A DNA stretch of 64,000 nt from AC-37 sp036389295 (GTDB taxonomy: Bacteria > Actinomycetota > Thermoleophilia > Solirubrobacterales > Thermoleophilaceae), in assembly GCA_036389295.1 (NCBI GenBank), contig DASVQB010000021.1:107415-171414 (forward strand), written 5' to 3'. The notes under the pieces were generated by a model. That model saw only the letters and a list, made by a program, of their open reading frames with translations, was not told where the DNA came from and made no database searches. The first letter of the stretch is position 1; the number at the start of each line of letters is the position of its first letter. Both the position numbers and the translations under genes were made by a program. Below are positions 9,101-17,218 of this stretch, piece after piece.

Positions 9101-10669
9101 CACTCGTTCACCGCGACGCCCCCGGGCGGCGAGCACCAGGACCGCTCGCTGATCGCGAACGCCTTCGACTACCCGATCCTCGCGGACATCGACAGCGTGA
9201 GCCCCGGCCCGGAGGTGGCCAAGGCCGGACTCACCCTCCAGGGTGCCGCCAACCTCCTGATCGTCGGCCAGAACCTCCCCTTCAACCACGTGCTCCAGGC
9301 CTGGAACGGCGAGAACGGCGACGAGCTCGCGGCCTATCCACAGAACACCGAGGACTACGTTCTGCTGTCGAGCCCGGCCGCGGCGGACGTGTCGGACGCG
9401 CCGGGCAAGGAGCTCCTGCTGGGCACCGGGCTCTACCTGCTGCGCAGCATGAACGCCCAGGGGATCGAGGGCACCGGTTGGCCGAAGTTCACCGGCGGCT
9501 GGATCAACACGGTGCCCGCGACCGGTGACGCGGACGGCGACGGCAAGCTCGAGGTCACCACGCTCACCCGCGAGGGCAACGCGTTCCTCTGGGACACCGA
9601 GAGCCCCGCCTGCGGGACCAACGACGAATGGTGGAGCTCGCACCACGACGAGTTCTCGACGAGCGCGTACGGAACCGACTCGCGGCCTCCGGGCACCCCG
9701 GGCAACCTGACGGCCACGCGCGAGGCCGGGAAGATCGTGCTGAGCTGGGTCGCGCCGGGCGACGACTGGCTCTGTGGGAACGCAAGGCGCTACCGACTCG
9801 TCGGCGTTGACGAGGGCGACGCGGCCGCGCTCGGCCAGAGGCAAACGCGCACGGTCGACGACGTCGCCGGCCGGGAGTCGCTCTCGGTGATGTACCTCGA
9901 CGAGGCCGGGAACCCGGGCCACCGCGCCACGGTGGCCGTGCCGCAGCGTGAGGGCGAGACCACCGCCTCCCCGGACGGCGGCACCTTCGGCGCGCCCGGT
10001 GTCGGCCCGGGACAGCCGCCCTCGATCGAGCCGGGCGGCGAGGCCCCGCGGGTGAGCATCGCTGCGCCGGACTACGCGAGCGACACGTCGCGTTCCCCGA
10101 CCTTCCGCGTGAGCTGGCAGGGCGCGGCGCCGGCCGGCGTCGCCGGCTTCGACGTGGACGTGCGCACGGGCGCGGGCGGCTGGCGCAGCCTCGAGCGCGG
10201 CACGCAGGCCACGTCCCGGCTCTTCCGGGGCAGCCCTGGGAGGACGTACACCTTCCGCATGCGCGCGCGCAGCCGCGACGATCTCCTGAGCGCGTACGTC
10301 AGCGACACGACGGTCGTCCCGCTCGACGACCGCAGCCGCCGGCTGGCGTACTCACGGGGCTGGCGCAGGGTGAGCACGCGGAGCGCCTACGGCCGGACGA
10401 TCTCGGCCGGCCCGCGCCACTCGAGCGTCCGGCTGCGCTTCCGCGGCTCGCGCGTGGCCCTGATAGCGCCGCGCTCGGCGGCGGGGGGCCGGGTGGCCGT
10501 GCACCTCGACGGGCGGCGCCGCAAGGTCATCCACCTGCGCGGCGCCCCGGGGTCGCGGCGAGTCGTCTTCCGCTCGGGCAAGCTGGCCCGCACCCGGGTC
10601 CACACCCTCACCGTGCGCGTGCTCAGCCGAGGGGTCACCCGCCTGGATGCCGTCGCCGTCCATCGTTGA
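6191..10669 (+). CDS. secreted subtilase-like protein with FG-GAP repeats and FN3 domains
   Basis: 1,492 residues with a Sec signal peptide ending near residue 25 (TAPALA|ADHG). An S8-like domain spans ~105-510: Asp135 in IAIVDTGI and His251 in EDHGTGQAE are recognisable, but the serine region reads SGSIATGQASGAAG (Ser422) instead of GTSMAxP, so activity is uncertain. Residues ~680-1140 contain at least six FG-GAP/VCBS-type calcium loops (for example DLDGDNRLD, DVDGDGGAD, DLSGDGRLD, DLDGDGSLE), suggesting a beta-propeller. Two FN3-like regions follow (~1160-1245, ~1290-1370), then a C-terminal beta domain that may bind carbohydrate. Extracellular; probably a degradative or adhesive protein. 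Its last 35 bases overlap the convergent LLM oxidoreductase gene. Confidence 0.85.
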   Translation: MIGAIRAALAAAALAAALTAPALAADHGFPGTDPSESVRVHTPNDPDFDPCEIDDQDGVSCANVFDQALARFGFAPKATENDATYKNPTDPHVVRLSQQNTLAGRNAFGQVAGVSADRAWKHTPGDPSVRIAIVDTGIQWHARGLRLRVALNKGELPKPKRADDSDCAEYDCNADGAFNVDDYANDSRVLKTAGQSLADAILDASDLIATFSGDGDGDANGYPDDIAGWDFFDDDNDPYDQSSYTDSAEDHGTGQAEEAVREGNDADGDLGVCPRCQFVPLRDWDSFVPDTNYFSQGVTYAADNGIEVVEGAIGGLYNSKYGQAAFDYAYRKGTFLAIVSSDINSANHNIPTVYDESLFVAGTVADVEGLGTEGWPQEAIDFFAPFGITLPSNLPVQTFFRNSGLTQYGGHAHIVMPAVSGSIATGQASGAAGLIYSMGRKKNLDPPIAPNEVKQLLTQTAEDVVPENTVGTGVPDPSQPGWDQHFGYGRPDLGLALERIDQGKIPPQVLIDSPDWFMPLNVERTPTVSIGARISAPRSAGYTWSLQWAAGIEPCEADFVEVSTGSGTQPREGVLGSIDLTAVRAKLDARATTTAAPGCNPPLPATGGSTPDPTAPGKGPGDRDPNEPAFTVRVVVHDSANNRAEDRKVLFAYRDPTAHTGWSKHIGTGGEASPRMYDLDGDNRLDTVVADTSGELSVYRHDGSRLPTFNDGQPVSTLPYANARETDAHDAIGKPLEVLRTPAIGDVDGDGGADIVVSAGEHVYAWDAKGDELENFPVRLDPAHSAPAIRTRQNHVKRGFIASPTLTDLSGDGRLDIAIAGMDQYLYAWDGDGAALPGFPVKLKKPGETNAQVAGSESINTAAAGDLDGDRKPELVVATNEVEGVSGGPSLPGAPSLAGGDGRVYAVDGNGEFLPGWPIAPNALLPHILPFVGPGVDHALGDLDGDGSLEVIGNIATGGLSARDKTGAELHSFTATPPGGEHQDRSLIANAFDYPILADIDSVSPGPEVAKAGLTLQGAANLLIVGQNLPFNHVLQAWNGENGDELAAYPQNTEDYVLLSSPAAADVSDAPGKELLLGTGLYLLRSMNAQGIEGTGWPKFTGGWINTVPATGDADGDGKLEVTTLTREGNAFLWDTESPACGTNDEWWSSHHDEFSTSAYGTDSRPPGTPGNLTATREAGKIVLSWVAPGDDWLCGNARRYRLVGVDEGDAAALGQRQTRTVDDVAGRESLSVMYLDEAGNPGHRATVAVPQREGETTASPDGGTFGAPGVGPGQPPSIEPGGEAPRVSIAAPDYASDTSRSPTFRVSWQGAAPAGVAGFDVDVRTGAGGWRSLERGTQATSRLFRGSPGRTYTFRMRARSRDDLLSAYVSDTTVVPLDDRSRRLAYSRGWRRVSTRSAYGRTISAGPRHSSVRLRFRGSRVALIAPRSAAGGRVAVHLDGRRRKVIHLRGAPGSRRVVFRSGKLARTRVHTLTVRVLSRGVTRLDAVAVHR

Positions 10670-11534
10670 CGGCTCGCTGCGGGCGCATCAGCCGTGGCAG
10701 GACGTGCGCCGCGACCTCCTCCAGCACCGCCTCGTCGCCCTCGTACCAGCTGCTCGGCCGTGGCCAGTGCGTGATCACGTCCGTGAAGCCGACCTCGGAC
10801 GCCCGCCCCACCTGCTCCTCGAAGAACTCGCGACTCGACAACGAGAACCGGGGTGCGGAGTCGAGCATCAGGTAACGATCGCCGGATCCCTCGAAGCGAG
10901 CCGCGCGGTCGGCGACCGACCGCCACCAGGACTCGAGGTCCTCCGCGCGGCCGCCCATCGTGATCCAGCCCTCACCGAATCGCTCCGCGAGCCCCATCGA
11001 CCGGCGCCCGTTGGCCGCCACCACGAATGGCACCCGTGGCGACTGCACGCATCCCGGGGTCGTGCGGGCGTCGACCGCCTCGTAGTACGAACCGCGCCAG
11101 GTCGTGCGCTGCTCCCGCAGCAGCAGGTCGAGCAGCTCGACGAACTCGGCGAAGCGGTCGACGCGCTCCCTGGGCGAGAGCTCCGGGCCGCCGAGGACCC
11201 GCGCGTCGAAGCTCGGTGCGGCCGCACCGGCACCGAGGCCGAGGATGAGGCGCCCGCCGGAAACGTCGTCCAGCGCCGTGACCTCTCGCGCGAAGTGAAC
11301 CGGATGGCGGAAGTTGGGCGAAGCGACGAGCGTTCCCAGCCGGATCGACGAGGTCGCGCTCGCAGCGCTCGTCAGCGTCACGATCGAGTCGAACCAGCAC
11401 CCGTCGACGAGGTCGCGCCAACCCAGGTGGTCGTAGGTCCAGGCGTGCGCGAACCCGTACTCCTCGGCGCGCGTCCACCGCGTGCGCGCGTCGCGCCACC
11501 GCTGCTCCGGCAGGATGACGATGCCGACGCGCAC
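10635..11534 (-). CDS. LLM class flavin-dependent (possibly F420-dependent) oxidoreductase
   Basis: About 299 residues of the luciferase-like monooxygenase TIM barrel: RVGIVILPEQRW at the start, HAWTYDHLGW (about residues 28-37), LGTLVASPNFRHPVHFAREVTALD, GGRLILGLGAG and the C-terminal GFTDVITHWPRP. The fold is typical of F420- or FMN-using enzymes, and F420 genes occur in this window. The GTG at 11534 is the likely start because the family begins there; an upstream in-frame start at 11633 would add 33 residues of Arg/Pro-rich sequence without homology. Substrate unknown. Tail-to-tail overlap with the secreted subtilase gene. Confidence 0.85.
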   Translation of the reverse strand: MRVGIVILPEQRWRDARTRWTRAEEYGFAHAWTYDHLGWRDLVDGCWFDSIVTLTSAASATSSIRLGTLVASPNFRHPVHFAREVTALDDVSGGRLILGLGAGAAAPSFDARVLGGPELSPRERVDRFAEFVELLDLLLREQRTTWRGSYYEAVDARTTPGCVQSPRVPFVVAANGRRSMGLAERFGEGWITMGGRAEDLESWWRSVADRAARFEGSGDRYLMLDSAPRFSLSSREFFEEQVGRASEVGFTDVITHWPRPSSWYEGDEAVLEEVAAHVLPRLMRPQRAVNDGRRRHPGG

Positions 11535-11683
11535 GCGCCGGAGCGTACCGGCGTGGCCCGGTCCCAGCCGAGCGGCGGGTCGCGGAGAGCCGTCGCGCTG
11601 TCGCTCGACCGCGTCGGCCTTGCCGGACGGCATCGTGTGGGCCGGTGCGGGAGGATCGGGGCCCCGACACGGAGACGAGCTTC

Positions 11684-12061
11684 ATGGACGACACCCAGGT
11701 GGACACGCCATCTCTGCGGGCGCTCCTCGACGCGTTCAACGCCCACGACGTGGACCGGGTGATGTCGTTCTTCACCGAGGACTGCGTATTCGACATGCCG
11801 CGCGGACCCGCGCCGGGAGGGCGCCGTCTGATCGGCAGGCAGCAGGTCCGGGAGGGGATCCGGTCGAGATTCGACGGGATCCCGGACATCGAGTACGGCG
11901 ACGACCGCCACTGGACGTGCGGTGACCGCGGTGTATCGGAGTGGACCATCCGCGGCACCCAGTCGACGGGGGAGCGCATCGAGGTGCGCGGGTGCGACCT
12001 GTTCGAGTTCACGGGCGGCAAGATCAGCCGCAAGGACTCCTTCTGGAAGATCGTCGACTGA
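11684..12061 (+). CDS. SnoaL-like/NTF2-like protein
   Basis: About 125 residues: LRALLDAFNAHDVDRVMSFF at the N-terminus, GRRLIGRQQVREGIRSRFDGIPD in the middle and the strands GERIEVRGCDLFEFTGGKISRKDSFWKIVD at the end, a typical SnoaL-like alpha+beta cone. GGAGACGAG precedes the ATG by about 5 bases; an in-frame GTG at 11645 is less likely. Divergent from the LLM oxidoreductase, so the two may act on related small molecules (inference). No catalytic residues can be assigned. Confidence 0.8.
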   Translation: MDDTQVDTPSLRALLDAFNAHDVDRVMSFFTEDCVFDMPRGPAPGGRRLIGRQQVREGIRSRFDGIPDIEYGDDRHWTCGDRGVSEWTIRGTQSTGERIEVRGCDLFEFTGGKISRKDSFWKIVD

Positions 12062-12187
12062 CGTCTGCCGCTCAGTCCGTCTGCGGCGGTACCACGGAGC
12101 TCACACCGGCGCGGAGCCGACGAGCGGCACGCGGAGGCCTCACGCGAGCTCCGGCGGCAGGGCCTTCGGCCTGTCGCGGTTGCCCGC

Positions 12188-13549
12188 TCAGCACACGCAG
12201 GGATCGATGACGCGCAGCCTGCTCGCCCAGGCGACGCCCGGGGCCAAATCGAATATGTGAAGGGTGCGGCCGATCGCCGGGTCGTACCACGATGGCACCC
12301 CCTGTGCGATCGCATACTGATCCACCTTCTCCGCGCGACCGAACGAGCGGTCGACCATGCCCGACTCGAATTGCAGCCCGAACGCGATGCTGCCCCCGCC
12401 GGTGTCGCCGATGATCATCCCGTACTTGCGGAGGGCCTCGAGGATGACCTTCTTCCACTGGGGAACGGCCAGGGCGCTGATCTCCGCGGAGGTCATGTTG
12501 AGCTGCAGGCGCGCGCCGTTTGGCGGCGCATTCGTCGCCCCGCACTCGGACGCGCCCTTGTTGGCCGGATACACGTAGCCGTACGTGCACGGGGTGACGG
12601 CGAAGAGGGCGTGGTTGATCCTGCCCGCCTCTAGCTGCTGACCGCGGATGGCGCCCGCGAAGCCGCTGAAGTTGGCGCCCGTGCTTCCTGAGTTGAGGCC
12701 GTTGCCGTTGATCTGGACGAGGCCGCCCCACGAGGCACCCAGCGTGCCGCCGGTCCCCGAGGGGGTGTCCGCCTGCCAAAGGTCGAGCGTCGTAACGCCG
12801 TCCGGCTGCACCACCGCCAAGTGCCGGTCGGCGTTCGGGTCATTCATCAGGTATCCCGCCGGCTTCGCGGAGGCGGGGATCCGGTACTGCTTACCCTCCG
12901 GCGCGCACGTCCCCCATGACATCCGGCAGTGCACCGTGTAGACCGGGTCGGTCGACTTGGCGAAGTAACTCGCATGCTCCCAGTCGTAGCCGCCGTCGTT
13001 GGATTGCATCTGCGCGGGCGCTCCTCGGCTCATCATGTAGGCGACGATGTTCGACGAGTTCGGGTGCAGCTTCGGCGCCGACGGAATCCCGACGTTGAAG
13101 GGGGCGGAGTCCGAGAACGGCCGCCAGCACGCCGGCGGCCGGGCGCCCGCTGCGAGCGACGACAGAGCGAAGCAGCCGAAACCCTCGCCCGGCGGCGTGC
13201 CGCTCACCACGTTCGACTGGTCGACGAAGGTGTTGCCCCCGCCGGTCGTCCAGCGGTAAGCCTTTACCTGGTATTGGTACGTCCGCCCGTTCGTCAGGCC
13301 GGTGTCCGTCCACGCCGACGTCGGCGTGTCGAGGTACTTCACCCACGTCCCGTCGCGGTAGACGTCGTAGAAGCCCGAGGTCACCACGTCTGGCCAGTCG
13401 AGCGCAACCTGGCGGTCCGAGGGCTTGGCCGTGAGGCTGAACGTCGCCTGGGCGGTCGGGGCCATGACGAGCGAGGCGAGCACGGCGGTCGCGGCGAGGA
13501 AGGGACGGAGATTGGGGCGCACGGCCCCACCATAAGCCCGAGTGCTCAT
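12188..13549 (-). CDS. secreted FN3 protein with an uncharacterised C-terminal domain
   Basis: 453 residues. A signal peptide (residues ~13-36, ending PTAQA|TFS) is followed by an FN3 domain (~38-117; VALDWPDVV..GFYDVYRDG..TYQYQVKAY). Residues ~120-453 form a Trp/Asn/Gly-rich region with eight or more Cys, including DPNADRHLAVVQPDG, LDLWQAD, INGNGLNSGSTGANFSGFAG and NHALFAVTPC; it looks like a large beta-sandwich or jelly-roll extracellular domain. I do not recognise a named family or catalytic site. A GTG at 13522 is an alternative start. It precedes the lasso locus but there is no direct reason to assign it to that locus. Confidence 0.75.
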   Translation of the reverse strand: MSTRAYGGAVRPNLRPFLAATAVLASLVMAPTAQATFSLTAKPSDRQVALDWPDVVTSGFYDVYRDGTWVKYLDTPTSAWTDTGLTNGRTYQYQVKAYRWTTGGGNTFVDQSNVVSGTPPGEGFGCFALSSLAAGARPPACWRPFSDSAPFNVGIPSAPKLHPNSSNIVAYMMSRGAPAQMQSNDGGYDWEHASYFAKSTDPVYTVHCRMSWGTCAPEGKQYRIPASAKPAGYLMNDPNADRHLAVVQPDGVTTLDLWQADTPSGTGGTLGASWGGLVQINGNGLNSGSTGANFSGFAGAIRGQQLEAGRINHALFAVTPCTYGYVYPANKGASECGATNAPPNGARLQLNMTSAEISALAVPQWKKVILEALRKYGMIIGDTGGGSIAFGLQFESGMVDRSFGRAEKVDQYAIAQGVPSWYDPAIGRTLHIFDLAPGVAWASRLRVIDPCVC

Positions 13550-13679
13550 TTACGCCACATTGCTCAGGAACTCCAAGCCATTCGCCCCCCGGCCGATCCC
13601 GAGCTTCCGCACAGATCCGCGGCCCGGGCCGACCGCACCTCGCCCGGGCTCGCCCCAGCCGAGATGAGAGCATCTCGCG

Positions 13680-15542
13680 GTGCCCGCGGAGCGGAGTTCC
13701 CCCTTGAGCGAGTCGCGGCCCAGCCGCGGCGCCACGACGCTCGACATCTGGGGCACGGACCGGAAGGCGCTTCCGCTGCCCCGACTCGTGGCGACCAGCC
13801 TCGGGCTTGCGCGGCGGGCAGGACGTCGCGAGCTGACGGTGATGGTGGGAGCTCAGGTCGCCACCGTCGCCGGGGTGGTGGCCACCGCGCTCATCGCGCG
13901 CTCGCTGCTCGGGGAGCTGCTCGCCGCGGACCGGGAGGACGGCGGGGTGGGCGGGCTGGTTCCGGAGCTGGCGGCGTTGACGGTGCTCAGCGCCGGCCTG
14001 GGAATCGGTCACGTGGTCCAGATCCACTGCCAGAGGCTGCTCGGGGAGCTGTGCCAACGTCTCGGCGAGGCGCGCGTGCTCGCGGTCACGGGCACGGTCG
14101 AGCTCGACGCCTTCGACAGCTCGGCCTTCCACGACGCCGTCGAGCGCGCGCTGATGGCGGTGCGCCTCATGCCCACGGTCGTCGGCGGTCTGTCGGGCCT
14201 CCTGCGCGCCGCGGCGGGAGCGATCGGCGCCGCGGTCGCGCTCCTGGTCCTCGCCCCGATCTTCGCGCCGGTCGTCCTCCTCGTGCTGGCGCCGCTGTGG
14301 CTGGCGGCGCGTCGGCGAAGCCGCGCGTTCCACCGTTTCATGCGCGCCCTCACCCCCCGCGATCGCGAGCGCCGCTACCTGGCCCAGGTGCTCTCCGACC
14401 GCGACGCGGCGAAGGAGGTCCGCGCCTACGACCTCTTCGGGCTGCTGCATTCGCGCCACGCCGCCCTGTGGGACGAGCGCGTTCGCGCGCTGCGCGCCGT
14501 GACCGGCAAGGAGCTCCGGTTCGGAGTGGCGGCCAACCTCATCGCGGCCGCGGCCGTCGGGGGCTCGCTGCTGGCGCTGATCGCGCTCACCCTGGCCGAC
14601 CACATGAGCCTCTCCGCCGCCGGTGCGGCGGCAGCGGCGATCGCCCTGCTCGGCCAACGCCTCGGCGCTGCGGCCACCGGCGCCGGGAACCTCTCCGAGT
14701 CGGCTCTGTTCGTCGACGACTACCTGGCGCTCGTCGAGGCCGAGAGCCCGCCGCCCCGCCACGCCGCGGGAACGGCGGCCGCCCCGGTCCCGACGTACGT
14801 GCGCGCGGATGGCGTCACCTTCTCGTACGCGGACACGCGCACCCCCGCGCTGCGCGACGTCTCGATCGAGATCGCACCCGGCGAGGTCGTCGCGCTCGTC
14901 GGCGAGAACGGCTCCGGCAAGACCACCCTCGCCAAGCTGCTGGCCGGCCTCTACGTCCCCCAGCACGGGAAGGTGACCATCGGCGGGATCGACACCGCGA
15001 GCGGCGAGCGCGGGGCGCTCACGGGGGGCGTGGCCGTGATCTTTCAGGATTTCGTGCGCTATGCGCTGCCCGCGGGCGAGAACATCGCCCTCGGTCGGCA
15101 CGAGCGTCGCGGTGACGAGGAGGGCGTTCGAGCCGCCGCGCGGAACGCCGGCGTGCACGAGACGATCGAACGGCTGCCACAGGGCTACGACACGATGCTG
15201 GGACCGGCCTTCGAGGGGGGTACCGACCTCTCGATCGGGCAGTGGCAGCGCGTCGCGCTGGCGCGCGTGCTGTTCCGCGACGCCCCGTTCGTGATCCTCG
15301 ACGAGCCGACCGCGGCACTCGACGCGCGTGCCGAGCGCGACCTGTTCGACAGGATCCGCAAGCTCTTCGTCGGCCGCAGCGTGCTCCTGATATCGCACCG
15401 CTTCCCCAGCGTGCGGATGGCCGATCGGATCCACGTCCTGCACGAGGGCACGATCGTGGAATCGGGCACGCACGAGGAGTTGATCGCGCACGACCGCACG
15501 TACGCCGAGCTGTTTCGCCTGCAGGCGGAGCCGTACCAGTGA
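13680..15542 (+). CDS. ABC transporter, fused membrane and ATPase domains (lasso export)
   Basis: 620 residues. The N-terminal half has an exporter-type transmembrane domain (hydrophobic helices ~45-75, ~95-115, ~160-215, ~280-330). The ATPase domain (~375-615) has Walker A GENGSGKTT (~407-415), signature DLSIGQWQRVALARVL (signature LSIGQ) and Walker B FVILDEPTA, followed by the SHR switch histidine. Half-size exporter, working as a dimer. It overlaps the next gene by GTGA, so the two are co-translated; in lasso loci this position is occupied by the exporter/immunity protein (D protein). A TTG at 13704 with a better ribosome binding site (GCGGAG) is an alternative start. Confidence 0.85.
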   Translation: MPAERSSPLSESRPSRGATTLDIWGTDRKALPLPRLVATSLGLARRAGRRELTVMVGAQVATVAGVVATALIARSLLGELLAADREDGGVGGLVPELAALTVLSAGLGIGHVVQIHCQRLLGELCQRLGEARVLAVTGTVELDAFDSSAFHDAVERALMAVRLMPTVVGGLSGLLRAAAGAIGAAVALLVLAPIFAPVVLLVLAPLWLAARRRSRAFHRFMRALTPRDRERRYLAQVLSDRDAAKEVRAYDLFGLLHSRHAALWDERVRALRAVTGKELRFGVAANLIAAAAVGGSLLALIALTLADHMSLSAAGAAAAAIALLGQRLGAAATGAGNLSESALFVDDYLALVEAESPPPRHAAGTAAAPVPTYVRADGVTFSYADTRTPALRDVSIEIAPGEVVALVGENGSGKTTLAKLLAGLYVPQHGKVTIGGIDTASGERGALTGGVAVIFQDFVRYALPAGENIALGRHERRGDEEGVRAAARNAGVHETIERLPQGYDTMLGPAFEGGTDLSIGQWQRVALARVLFRDAPFVILDEPTAALDARAERDLFDRIRKLFVGRSVLLISHRFPSVRMADRIHVLHEGTIVESGTHEELIAHDRTYAELFRLQAEPYQ

Positions 15543-17218
15543 CGAGCGCCGCCTTCCAGGGCCTCGGCGCGGCGGTCGCAGGGGCATGCGGGCTCACCGA
15601 GGCGCCACAGCCCTCGGGCGAGGTCGACTGGCCGGAGTTCCTGCGACTGGTCGGCCGCCACCGGGTGGCGCCCCTGGTTCAGCGCTCCGATTGGCTCGCA
15701 CAGGCCGCGGCACCGCCGGAGGTGCGCACCGAGGTGGACGAGCGGGCACGGTTCGGCGCGCTTCGATCGCTGCGACTGCTGGCGCTCCAGCGGGAGGTCC
15801 TCGACGTGCTGGCCGATGCCGGAGTCGACGTGGTCGTGCTGAAGGGGACGACCGTCGCGAGCGACGCGCACGGCGATCCCACGGTCCGCGCTCCCGGTGA
15901 CATCGACCTGCTCGTCGGGCCGGACTCGGTGCCCCGCGCGGTGCACGCCCTTCGGTCGGCAGGCCTGGAGTGGTTCGGCTGGAGGACGCCGGAGGACCCC
16001 GACCGCCCGCCGCCCGAGCCGGGCGCGATCGAGCGTGCACCGCGCCTACCGATGCTGCGGGACGTCACGCTGGTGAGGGACGGGCTCCAGGTGGAGGTGC
16101 ACTGGCGGCTGTTCGCCAACTCGAGGCTGCTGCCGGTCGATCCGGGCTGGTTGAGCCACCCGCGCCACATGGAGATGCAGGGTGGGAACGTGCCGTCGCT
16201 TCCGCTCAGCGCACAGTGGCTGTACGTCCTCGTGCACGGATCGAACCACCTGTGGTCGTTGATGAAGTGGCTGGCCGACGTGCCGGCACTCGCCGTCCGC
16301 CATCCCGAGGTGGCCCGCCCCGACGCGCTCGCGGCCGCCGGCGCGGGCCATCGGAGATCGCTCGCGACCGGGCTCCTGGCGGCGGAGGCCACCTTCGGTC
16401 GCTTCCTGACGCCCGAGAGCCGTGAGTGGGCCGCGCGGGGCGGGGGCACCCGTCTGCTGGTCCAGCGATCGCTGCGCGCGCTGACCGCGGACGAGGACCT
16501 GCCGAAGCGGGTCACGCCGCGCGCGATGCCCGAGACGGTCGTGGGACGCCTGGCGCTGCGCCGCGACGCGCGCTACCGCATCGAGGAGATGCGGCTGCTG
16601 CTGCTGTCGGCGGGACGCGCCCAGGGAGTCGAGGATCCGGGCCCGCTCGAGATGGCCGCGGGCCCGCTGCGCTGGGCCAGGCGCGTCGCGAGGAGGGCCG
16701 GCGCAAGAGCCCGGGCCGCCAGGTCGGGAAGAGGCCGGGCGCTCCGGCGGCTCGCCGGGGCCTCGTGGCGCGACCGCGCCCTCGTGGCCGAGGCCGCGGT
16801 CTGCCTGGCTCTCGCCCGACTGGCCGTCCTCGTGCTGCCGTTCCGTGCGATCGCGGCAGGCCTGGGCAGGCCCATGGAGGAGTCCGACCTCACCGACAGC
16901 CCGGCCGACGTCGAGCTCGGACGTCGCATCGCGTGGGCGCTCGGCGCCGTCTCCGCACGCGCGTGGTGGCGGACGAAGTGCCTGGAGCAGGCGCTTGCCG
17001 GCGGGGCCATGCTGCGCCTGCGCCGGGTCCCGAACACGCTGTACCTCGGCGTTGCGCGCGCGGCCGATGGCGAGTCGCCGCTCGACGCGCACGCCTGGCT
17101 GCGCACGGGCACCCTTCACGTGACGGGTGGCGCTCGATGCGAGCGCTACGCGGTGCTCTCGACGTTCGCCTACAAGCCGGATCGCCCGGCGGCGTGCGCG
17201 TCGAAGAACCGCAGGTAG
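15539..17218 (+). CDS. nucleotidyltransferase fused to lasso-peptide B2 (transglutaminase-like) leader peptidase
   Basis: 559 residues from a GTG overlapping the exporter stop. Residues ~30-300 are a nucleotidyltransferase-fold domain of the NTP_transf_5 type: VVLKG (Lys102), RAPGDIDLLV with Asp121 and Asp123, and the third acidic strand LQVEVHWRLF. Residues ~425-559 are the lasso B2 domain: RTKCLEQALAG with Cys481 and LDAHAWL with His518, the Cys-His pair of the transglutaminase-like peptidase that removes the leader. The B2 domain acts with the B1 protein and the cyclase. The role of the nucleotidyltransferase is not known; it could adenylylate the peptide or a partner. The last 49 bases overlap the convergent cyclase gene. 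Confidence 0.85.
   Translation: MTSAAFQGLGAAVAGACGLTEAPQPSGEVDWPEFLRLVGRHRVAPLVQRSDWLAQAAAPPEVRTEVDERARFGALRSLRLLALQREVLDVLADAGVDVVVLKGTTVASDAHGDPTVRAPGDIDLLVGPDSVPRAVHALRSAGLEWFGWRTPEDPDRPPPEPGAIERAPRLPMLRDVTLVRDGLQVEVHWRLFANSRLLPVDPGWLSHPRHMEMQGGNVPSLPLSAQWLYVLVHGSNHLWSLMKWLADVPALAVRHPEVARPDALAAAGAGHRRSLATGLLAAEATFGRFLTPESREWAARGGGTRLLVQRSLRALTADEDLPKRVTPRAMPETVVGRLALRRDARYRIEEMRLLLLSAGRAQGVEDPGPLEMAAGPLRWARRVARRAGARARAARSGRGRALRRLAGASWRDRALVAEAAVCLALARLAVLVLPFRAIAAGLGRPMEESDLTDSPADVELGRRIAWALGAVSARAWWRTKCLEQALAGGAMLRLRRVPNTLYLGVARAADGESPLDAHAWLRTGTLHVTGGARCERYAVLSTFAYKPDRPAACASKNRR

Noticed and set aside
6116..9922. 1,268-codon open frame opposite the secreted subtilase gene
   Set aside because: It is Val/Arg/Gly-rich without domains, and the plus strand has a signal peptide, triad residues and FG-GAP motifs. 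It is an artefact of high GC.
12891..15587. 898-codon minus-strand frame across the ABC exporter
   Set aside because: Spans two real genes on different strands and shows only Arg/Gly/Gln-rich low complexity.
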